From: an uncultured Clostridium sp. | Lineage (GTDB): Bacteria > Bacillota > Clostridia > TANB77 > CAG-508 | Assembly: GCA_948465625.1 (NCBI GenBank) | Contig: CAOJXM010000016.1 | Coordinates: forward strand, 1 to 11,355 | DNA: 11,355 nt | Direction: 5' to 3' | In this document: positions 7,274 through 11,355 of the stretch, piece after piece | Position numbering within the stretch: position 1 is the first letter of the stretch | Layout: every line of letters starts with the position of its first letter | Position numbers and translations under genes: made by a program | Notes under the pieces: generated by a model | Database searches by the model: none | Told to the model about the DNA's origin: nothing | What the model saw: the letters and a program-made list of their open reading frames with translations, nothing else

Positions 7274-7792
7274 TTAATTATCATCTCTTATTTCAAAGGC
7301 GAAATAAGATTTGTATGGTTTTAACTTACACTTACCTTTTACTTCATTGGTTTTTTCATCAAAATAAACGATTGGTTTTACTTCTTCTGTTGTTTCTGGA
7401 TCTATAATTGATATAGGTCTCTTTAGATTTGGTGTATATTTAAAGTCTTTATATTCTGAACCTTGTTCAGAGTATAAAGTGTTAAACTTGATTGGCATTG
7501 GCTTTTTTGATATTTTTACTTTGTCGTCTTCTAATAGTGCCATATTTACTACTACTTTTTCTTTTGCAAAAGATAGTATTAGTAATTGGTCATAATCGAT
7601 TGAAGGTTCGTCTACAAAAAATGTTTTTTTGGTAAGGTCCCCTCTTATTTCAGACATTGAGTCTAGTCTTTCTACTGTGTATTTTGGTGAGTCTTTTAAA
7701 TATTCTTTTTCGGTTCGATTTATTTTGTAAATAACGGTTTGTACATCTTTTGGATCGGTTATACTAAAATGTTTGCCCTGCATCGCTTGCAT
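7274..7792 (-). CDS. Unknown 172-residue protein, first gene of the coupling-protein operon
   Basis: I do not recognise this protein. It has no signal peptide, membrane segment or metal-binding cluster, and is rich in Lys, Asp and Pro with mixed alpha/beta character. The C-terminal third contains an ISIIDPETTEEVKPIVYFDE region and ends in a Lys/Tyr/Phe-rich stretch. The ATG at 7792 is preceded by GGGGTG eight bases upstream; a second ATG three codons on is a possible alternative. It is the promoter-proximal gene, directly behind a perfect consensus promoter and an inverted repeat. It could be an autoregulator, a substrate or an accessory factor, but no DNA-binding helix-turn-helix is evident. 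Confidence 0.72.
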   Translation of the reverse strand: MQAMQGKHFSITDPKDVQTVIYKINRTEKEYLKDSPKYTVERLDSMSEIRGDLTKKTFFVDEPSIDYDQLLILSFAKEKVVVNMALLEDDKVKISKKPMPIKFNTLYSEQGSEYKDFKYTPNLKRPISIIDPETTEEVKPIVYFDEKTNEVKGKCKLKPYKSYFAFEIRDDN

Positions 7793-7828
7793 AATTATTA
7801 CACCCCAATTCTTTCTTTTTTATCTTCT

Positions 7829-7848
7829 GTATAGTTTACTCACTATAC
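7829..7848. promoter_or_regulatory. 20-bp inverted repeat, candidate operator of the coupling-protein operon
   Basis: GTATAGT and ACTATAC are perfect 7-base inverted arms with six bases between them. The repeat starts four bases after the -10 box and covers the expected transcription start. That placement is typical of a repressor operator. A short RNA hairpin at the 5' end of the message is the alternative. The matching regulator is not identifiable in the window. Confidence 0.55.
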
Positions 7849-7851
7849 ATC

Positions 7852-7880
7852 ATTATACCTTTTTTTTTGCATATTGTCAA
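7852..7880 (-). promoter_or_regulatory. Perfect consensus sigma-A promoter for the three-gene coupling-protein operon
   Basis: On the minus strand TTGACA (7880-7875), a 17-base spacer containing nine consecutive A residues, and TATAAT (7857-7852) match both consensus hexamers exactly. It lies about 60 bases upstream of the 172-residue gene and 24 bases past the dnaJ-like stop. Such a strong promoter combined with an inverted repeat over the start site suggests expression that is normally repressed. Confidence 0.9.
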
Positions 7881-7903
7881 TGGTTTTGCAAAATTTTATT
7901 ATG

Positions 7904-8806
7904 TTAATTAGCACGTGGATTGTATTTTGATATTTCTTTTAATTGTTCATATAGTGCTTTTTCTTGTTGGTTTAACTGTTTTGGTACCATGATTTTAACG
8001 GTTGCTGTTAGTTCTCCTCTACCACCTTTGCCATCTTTATAGCCTTTTGCTGGTATTTTTAGCCTTTCTCCACTTTGGATGCCTGCTGGTACATAAATGG
8101 ATACCATATCATCGATTCCGTCTAAGTTTACTCTGGTTCCTAAGGCTGCTTCTGATGGTGTTAGACATAGGTCTGTGTAAAGTTCATACCCTTCTAAGGT
8201 GAATTTTTTGTCTGGCTTGATTTGGATTTGGATTAGTAGGTCTCCGTTTTTACCACCGTTTTCTCCTTTTTTTCCTTGCCCAATTAATCTTATTTTTTCG
8301 TTGTTTCGAATTCCTTCTGGTACTTTTACGTTAAAGGTTTTCATTTTGCCTTCTACGGTTCTTAATGAAATTTTTTTGTTGGTTCCATAAAAGCCTTCTG
8401 CTACTGATATGGTGATAGCAGTTTCTACGTTTTCTCCTTTTACTGGTACTTTTTTGGCTTTGGTTTTGATTGGTGCTTCTTCTTGTTCTATTTTTCCAAA
8501 GAACATGTTGAAGAATTCACTAAAGATGGAACCTCTTTCTCTTCTACTTTCTTCGTATTCTTGCTTTCTTTGTTTGCTTCCGATATAAGAGTTCCACATT
8601 CTATCGTATTTTCTTCTGGTTGATGGTTGTGATAGTACTTTATAGGCTTCGTTGATGTCTTTGAATCTTTCTTCTGATTGCCCATTTCCTACGTTTACAT
8701 CTGGATGGTATTTTTTTGCTTGCTCTCGATAGGCTGCTCGTATTTGTTCTATTTTTACTTTGTTTGTTTCTAATTCTAATATTTTGTAATAGTCTTTGAA
8801 TATCAT
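7904..8806 (-). CDS. CbpA/DnaJ-type J-domain co-chaperone without zinc finger
   Basis: The 300-residue protein has an N-terminal J-domain (about 1-70) with the HPD motif at 34-36 and DINEAYKVLS, which stimulates DnaK ATPase activity. A charged Gly/Phe-containing linker follows (about 75-120), then the two beta-rich C-terminal substrate-binding domains (about 125-275), recognisable from VKVPEGIRNNEKIRL and YVPAGIQSGERLKI. The four CxxCxGxG zinc repeats of full DnaJ are absent, so this is a class B, CbpA-like protein; the length fits. The start is supported by GGGAGG about 8 bases upstream. It is transcribed alone from its own promoter and is not next to hrcA, grpE or dnaK. No convincing terminator is seen after it, so some readthrough into the next operon is possible. 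Confidence 0.92.
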   Translation of the reverse strand: MIFKDYYKILELETNKVKIEQIRAAYREQAKKYHPDVNVGNGQSEERFKDINEAYKVLSQPSTRRKYDRMWNSYIGSKQRKQEYEESRRERGSIFSEFFNMFFGKIEQEEAPIKTKAKKVPVKGENVETAITISVAEGFYGTNKKISLRTVEGKMKTFNVKVPEGIRNNEKIRLIGQGKKGENGGKNGDLLIQIQIKPDKKFTLEGYELYTDLCLTPSEAALGTRVNLDGIDDMVSIYVPAGIQSGERLKIPAKGYKDGKGGRGELTATVKIMVPKQLNQQEKALYEQLKEISKYNPRAN

Positions 8807-8837
8807 TTCAACATCCTCCCATTTTGATGGTGCTTCT

Positions 8838-8866
8838 ATTATATCAAGTTATGTGTGATTATTCAA
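8838..8866 (-). promoter_or_regulatory. sigma-A promoter for the dnaJ-like gene
   Basis: On the minus strand TTGAAT (8866-8861), a 17-base spacer and TATAAT (8843-8838) lie about 32 bases upstream of the start codon. No CIRCE element (TTAGCACTC-N9-GAGTGCTAA) is present nearby, so HrcA control is not supported. Confidence 0.8.
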
Positions 8867-8994
8867 GGATTTTTATGATTTTTTTGATTAATCCTGCTAT
8901 TTATAAAAACGTGAACTGCAATAGTTTAATAATCATGCAGATACTGTCAAAAGCATTCAAAAATTTTAGATTTTTTCTATTTCTATGGTAATTG

Positions 8995-9011
8995 TTGTCA
9001 AAATTTGACAA
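8995..9011. promoter_or_regulatory. 17-bp palindrome over the -35 box of the plus-strand gene
   Basis: TTGTCAAA and TTTGACAA are perfect 8-base inverted arms around a central A. The right arm contains the TTGACA -35 hexamer of the plus-strand promoter. Because TTGACA is itself part of the palindrome, the left arm gives a TTGACA on the minus strand too, but no good -10 box follows it. It may be an operator or a chance extension of the -35 box. Confidence 0.4.
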
Positions 9012-9033
9012 ATATACAAAATTTTGTTATAAT
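9005..9033 (+). promoter_or_regulatory. Perfect consensus sigma-A promoter for the plus-strand gene
   Basis: TTGACA (9005-9010), 17 bases, then TATAAT (9028-9033). The start codon lies about 38 bases beyond, preceded by GAGGGG at 9059-9064. Both hexamers match consensus exactly. Confidence 0.9.
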
Positions 9034-9071
9034 GAGTATATAAAAATGAGATTATATAGAGGGGATGCTTT

Positions 9072-9725
9072 ATGAAGGGAAACAAGTTGTGGAAAAGAGT
9101 ATTATTGGTTTTGCTACTTATCATATTTATTTTACTTTCAGGAAATTTTATTAAAAATATGTTAATCTTGAATCGCTTAAGAGATAAAGTATCTGAATGG
9201 AATCAAAAGGATAATATCTATATGAAGATAGAAACCGATTCTGCAATCATTCAAAGATATAAAAAAGATAATATAGAAAAAACTATAATTCAGCATAAAA
9301 AAGAAAATTTAATATATACTCAAATAATCAAAGAGGATATACGCTTTCTTTTTACTGAAAAAGGTTCTGAAAAAACAGTAGCAACTTATAAAGCCACCAG
9401 TTCAGATATGTCAAATATGATAAGTGATTATACTGATACTGATAATTTCCTTGAAAAGATGTTAATGCTTGGTTCTAATATATCGATTGAAAATGTAAAT
9501 CATAAAATTTGTTATGCAATCTCACAAAAAAATAACTCTAATCGATTTAATCCAGATGGCTGTAAAACAAATATACTATATGTAGAAAAGGAAACTGGAT
9601 TACCAATACAACAAATTATAGAATTTGATGAATACAAAGAGATTAATACTTATGAATATAGTTTTAATACTGTAAGTGATGAAGATTTAACTATACCAGA
9701 TATTGCTCAATATGAAGAAAAATAA
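9072..9725 (+). CDS. Unknown membrane-anchored extracytoplasmic protein, 217 residues
   Basis: This is the only gene on the plus strand. Residues 1-9 are basic and residues 10-23 form a hydrophobic helix without a lipobox cysteine, so it is a signal anchor or uncleaved signal peptide with the rest outside the membrane. The external part is Lys/Asp/Asn-rich. Its C-terminus contains ILYVEKETGLPIQQIIEFDEY and ends DEDLTIPDIAQYEEK, a pattern like the last strands of LolA/RseB-like lipid-binding folds; that resemblance is from memory and tentative. C147 and C164 could form a disulfide. Its codons favour AAT, TAT and GAT, unlike the C-ending codons common in yhaN, so it may be a newer acquisition. 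It has its own consensus promoter and a terminator, and is a single-gene unit. Function is not known. Confidence 0.82.
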   Translation: MKGNKLWKRVLLVLLLIIFILLSGNFIKNMLILNRLRDKVSEWNQKDNIYMKIETDSAIIQRYKKDNIEKTIIQHKKENLIYTQIIKEDIRFLFTEKGSEKTVATYKATSSDMSNMISDYTDTDNFLEKMLMLGSNISIENVNHKICYAISQKNNSNRFNPDGCKTNILYVEKETGLPIQQIIEFDEYKEINTYEYSFNTVSDEDLTIPDIAQYEEK

Positions 9726-9733
9726 ACTAGAAT

Positions 9734-9758
9734 AGGAAGCTCTTAATAAGAGCTTCCT
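9734..9758. terminator. Bidirectional terminator between convergent genes
   Basis: A perfect 11-bp stem (9734-9744 with 9748-9758) closes a 3-base AAT loop nine bases past the plus-strand gene's stop. On the minus strand, about 30 bases beyond the DUF1934 stop, it is followed by a T-rich stretch ending in TTTATTTTT. The plus-strand tail (TCTTGTGTT) is weaker. It can serve both converging transcripts. Confidence 0.85.
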
Positions 9759-9788
9759 TCTTGTGTTAGGATATTTGTAAGACTACTT

Positions 9789-10187
9789 TTAATATGCTAA
9801 TTGTATGGTTACACGATTTGCATATTGCATACCGTTTTCTAGGCAAATATCATATTCTAGTAAGATTTGCTCTATTTTTTCTTCTTGTTTAGTTATTTGT
9901 ATTTTGGTGGTATGTACTGTCATTTTTAGGTTTCCATATGGAGTGGCTACTTCACAGTTGTCATCTTTTTGGTAGTCTAAGGTCATGGTTTGGTTTTGCC
10001 TATCAATCATAACTTTGTCTTTTAATAGTGTCATTTTAAAGTGTAGTTCTTGTTGTTCTATTTTTTCTACAAAGGCTAAAATTGTACCATTTTTTAAGTA
10101 TTCTATGGTTCCTTCACATTGGTGTGTTTCTTGTTCTTTATGGTCTTTAAATATTTGCTCTGATTGGATGGTTACTTTTACATTCAT
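9789..10187 (-). CDS. DUF1934 (YwiB-type) calycin-like protein
   Basis: The 132-residue protein is built mostly of alternating beta-strand segments, with the DUF1934 hallmark TPYGNLKMTVHT at residues 82-93. B. subtilis YwiB belongs to this family. The fold is a calycin-like beta barrel and the molecular function is not established. It has no signal peptide or membrane segment and should be cytoplasmic. Its AGGAG ribosome site overlaps the stop codon of ddl, and the ATG lies nine bases past that stop, so translation of the two is probably coupled. It is the last gene before the shared terminator. The pairing with ddl may simply be operon packing and not a wall-related function. Confidence 0.85.
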   Translation of the reverse strand: MNVKVTIQSEQIFKDHKEQETHQCEGTIEYLKNGTILAFVEKIEQQELHFKMTLLKDKVMIDRQNQTMTLDYQKDDNCEVATPYGNLKMTVHTTKIQITKQEEKIEQILLEYDICLENGMQYANRVTIQLAY

Positions 10188-10196
10188 TTTTTTCTC

Positions 10197-11255
10197 CTAT
10201 TCTTTTGCTAATTGTATTAGTTGGTCTAATAATTCTTTATAGCTAATTCCTACTTGTTCGAATAATTTTGGATACATACTAATTTTGGTAAAGCCTGGCA
10301 GGGTATTGATTTCGTTGATGTAGATTTGGTTGGTCTTGTTTTCGACAAAGAAGTCTACTCGTGATAACCCACTCCCATCAATGGCTTTAAAGGCTTTGAT
10401 TGCTAAGTCTCTAATTTGATTCGAAATTTCTTTATCAATATCTGCTGGGATTTCTACTTTGGATTGTGCATTTTTGTATTTGGCATCAAAGCTATAGAAT
10501 TCCTCAGCTGGTTTGATTTCTCCTACACAAGAGGAAATGACTTCTTGGTTTCCCAAGACTGCACATTCGATTTCTCTTCCTTGTATCCCTTCTTCTACTA
10601 AGATTTTGGTATCAAATTGTGTGGCATATTCTATATTTTCTAAGAGTTCTTGTTGGTTGGTTGCTTTTTTTACTCCTACGGATGAGCCAGAGTTGGATGG
10701 TTTTACAAACATCGGATAGTTTAGCTTGGTTTGTATTTTTTCTACGATTTCTCTTAGGCTTAGTTTTGTTTCGTTGAATTGTTTGTCTACATAGATGTAT
10801 TGATTTTTCATCTTTCGAATGAATTCGTATTTTGCTTGGTTGATGTTTGCTTTTTCGAAAATGGCTTTGGTGTATACTTTATCCATTCCTACACTAGAGG
10901 CTAAGATACCACAGCCTACATAGGGTGTTTTTGCCATTTCTAGTAACCCTTGTATGCTTCCATCTTCTCCCCCTAAACCATGTAAAACTGGAAAGATTAC
11001 ATCTTGTTTTTTGATTTCTGCTATGATGTCTGATATTGGCTCTAGTTCGGTTATTTTTTCTCCGATTGTGGTTACTTTTATCTGTTCAATTGGCTTGGTA
11101 TACTGATACCAAGTTCCATCTTTTGCAATGTAGATTGGTTCAATTTCATATTTTTGTTTGTCTAACTGTTCGATGACAGAAGTTCCTGATACAACTGATA
11201 CTTCATGCTCGGTTGAGGTTCCGCCAAAGATAACTCCTATTTTTTCCTTACTCAT
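10197..11255 (-). CDS. ddl: D-alanine--D-alanine ligase
   Basis: This cytoplasmic ATP-grasp enzyme joins two D-alanines for the peptidoglycan precursor. At 352 residues it has a normal length. Visible motifs are FGGTSTEHEVS (10-20), HGLGGEDGSIQG (92-103), KPSNSGSSVGV in the ATP-binding lid region (185-195), the omega-loop FYSFDAKY ending in Y260, RVDFF (299-303) and EINTLPG (315-321) for metal and substrate binding. The AKY tyrosine matches Tyr216 of E. coli DdlB, so D-Ala-D-Ala and not D-lactate or D-serine specificity is expected, and vancomycin-resistance-type activity is unlikely. AGAGGA precedes the ATG. It follows murF by 15 bp, and MurF uses the D-Ala-D-Ala made here, so the two form a functional pair. 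Confidence 0.97.
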   Translation of the reverse strand: MSKEKIGVIFGGTSTEHEVSVVSGTSVIEQLDKQKYEIEPIYIAKDGTWYQYTKPIEQIKVTTIGEKITELEPISDIIAEIKKQDVIFPVLHGLGGEDGSIQGLLEMAKTPYVGCGILASSVGMDKVYTKAIFEKANINQAKYEFIRKMKNQYIYVDKQFNETKLSLREIVEKIQTKLNYPMFVKPSNSGSSVGVKKATNQQELLENIEYATQFDTKILVEEGIQGREIECAVLGNQEVISSCVGEIKPAEEFYSFDAKYKNAQSKVEIPADIDKEISNQIRDLAIKAFKAIDGSGLSRVDFFVENKTNQIYINEINTLPGFTKISMYPKLFEQVGISYKELLDQLIQLAKE

Positions 11256-11270
11256 GTACTTTCCTCTTTT

Positions 11271-11355
11271 CTATTGATGAATTCCCTCTACAATTTCCTC
11301 AAATTTCATACCATTGGATGCTTTGATTAATAAGGCATCTTGTGGTTGTAACATT
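11271..11355 (-). CDS. murF: MurF C-terminal end (5' part outside window)
   Basis: Only the last 27 codons and a TAG stop are inside the window. They read LQPQDALLIKASNGMKFEEI and then a short tail, matching the end of UDP-N-acetylmuramoyl-tripeptide--D-alanyl-D-alanine ligase, where a 'GD-LVKGS-GMKME-IV' pattern is usual. The enzyme adds D-Ala-D-Ala to the UDP-MurNAc tripeptide in the cytoplasm. The position directly upstream of ddl supports the call despite the short length. Confidence 0.8.
   Translation of the reverse strand, partial: MLQPQDALLIKASNGMKFEEIVEGIHQ

Noticed and set aside
4838..7903. Boundaries of an integrative element around the coupling-protein operon
   Set aside because: I found no integrase, relaxase, tRNA-derived attachment site or convincing flanking direct repeat inside the window, so no mobile element is called.
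8488..8685. Second minus-strand frame of 65 codons inside the dnaJ-like gene
   Set aside because: It overlaps the J-domain and linker in another frame, and the J-domain frame is clearly the real one.
8807..9071. CIRCE heat-shock operator upstream of the dnaJ-like gene
   Set aside because: Neither TTAGCACTC nor GAGTGCTAA is present in the region; the palindrome at 8995-9011 is different and farther from this promoter.
1..11355. Alternative genetic code with TGA as tryptophan
   Set aside because: TGA is never used as a stop here, but all visible tryptophans are TGG and no conserved domain is interrupted by an in-frame TGA. Eleven stops are too few to argue from absence.

Overview
The window comes from an AT-rich bacterial chromosome, most likely an uncultured low-GC Firmicute (Clostridia- or Bacilli-like). 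The signs are strong Shine-Dalgarno sites, near-consensus sigma-A promoters that all have 17-bp spacers, relatives of Bacillus subtilis YhaN/YhaO, YdjH/YdjI and YwiB, and a MurF-Ddl cell-wall cluster. Ten complete or interrupted genes and parts of two more are visible. All but one lie on the minus strand. Stop codons are nine TAA and two TAG; no gene ends in TGA.

Reading right to left, in the direction of most transcription: the C-terminal end of murF, ddl and a DUF1934 (YwiB-type) gene form a tight wall-synthesis operon (9789-11355). A single plus-strand gene for a membrane-anchored extracytoplasmic protein of unknown function (9072-9725) converges on this operon, and the two share a strong hairpin terminator. 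This gene is divergent from a CbpA/DnaJ-type J-domain chaperone gene (7904-8806). The intergenic region between them holds promoters for both genes and a 17-bp palindrome over the plus-strand -35 box.

Next is a three-gene operon (4838-7792) with a perfect consensus promoter, a 20-bp inverted repeat just after the -10 box, and a hairpin terminator. It encodes two small proteins that I do not recognise, then a VirD4/TraG-family coupling ATPase. The ATPase is split by an apparent one-base insertion inside its Walker A motif. No relaxase, integrase, VirB4 or other conjugation gene is visible, so the coupling protein looks like an orphan within this window. This operon is the best candidate for an undescribed system.

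Then comes a two-gene operon (2588-4698) with its own promoter and terminator. It encodes a secreted/membrane Tim44-like zinc-ribbon protein (TTG start) and an SPFH protein with a double zinc ribbon. Together they resemble the YdjH-YdjI partners of the PspA membrane-stress system, but pspA itself is not in the window. The left end (1-2430) is a two-gene operon for a YhaO/SbcD-like metallophosphoesterase and a YhaN/SbcC-like ATPase, a Mre11-Rad50-type pair whose ATPase carries a hydrophobic hairpin within its coiled-coil arm and runs off the window.

No gene-free stretch exceeds 300 bases. The longest, 8807-9071, holds two divergent promoters. No tRNA, rRNA, CRISPR array or insertion sequence was found.
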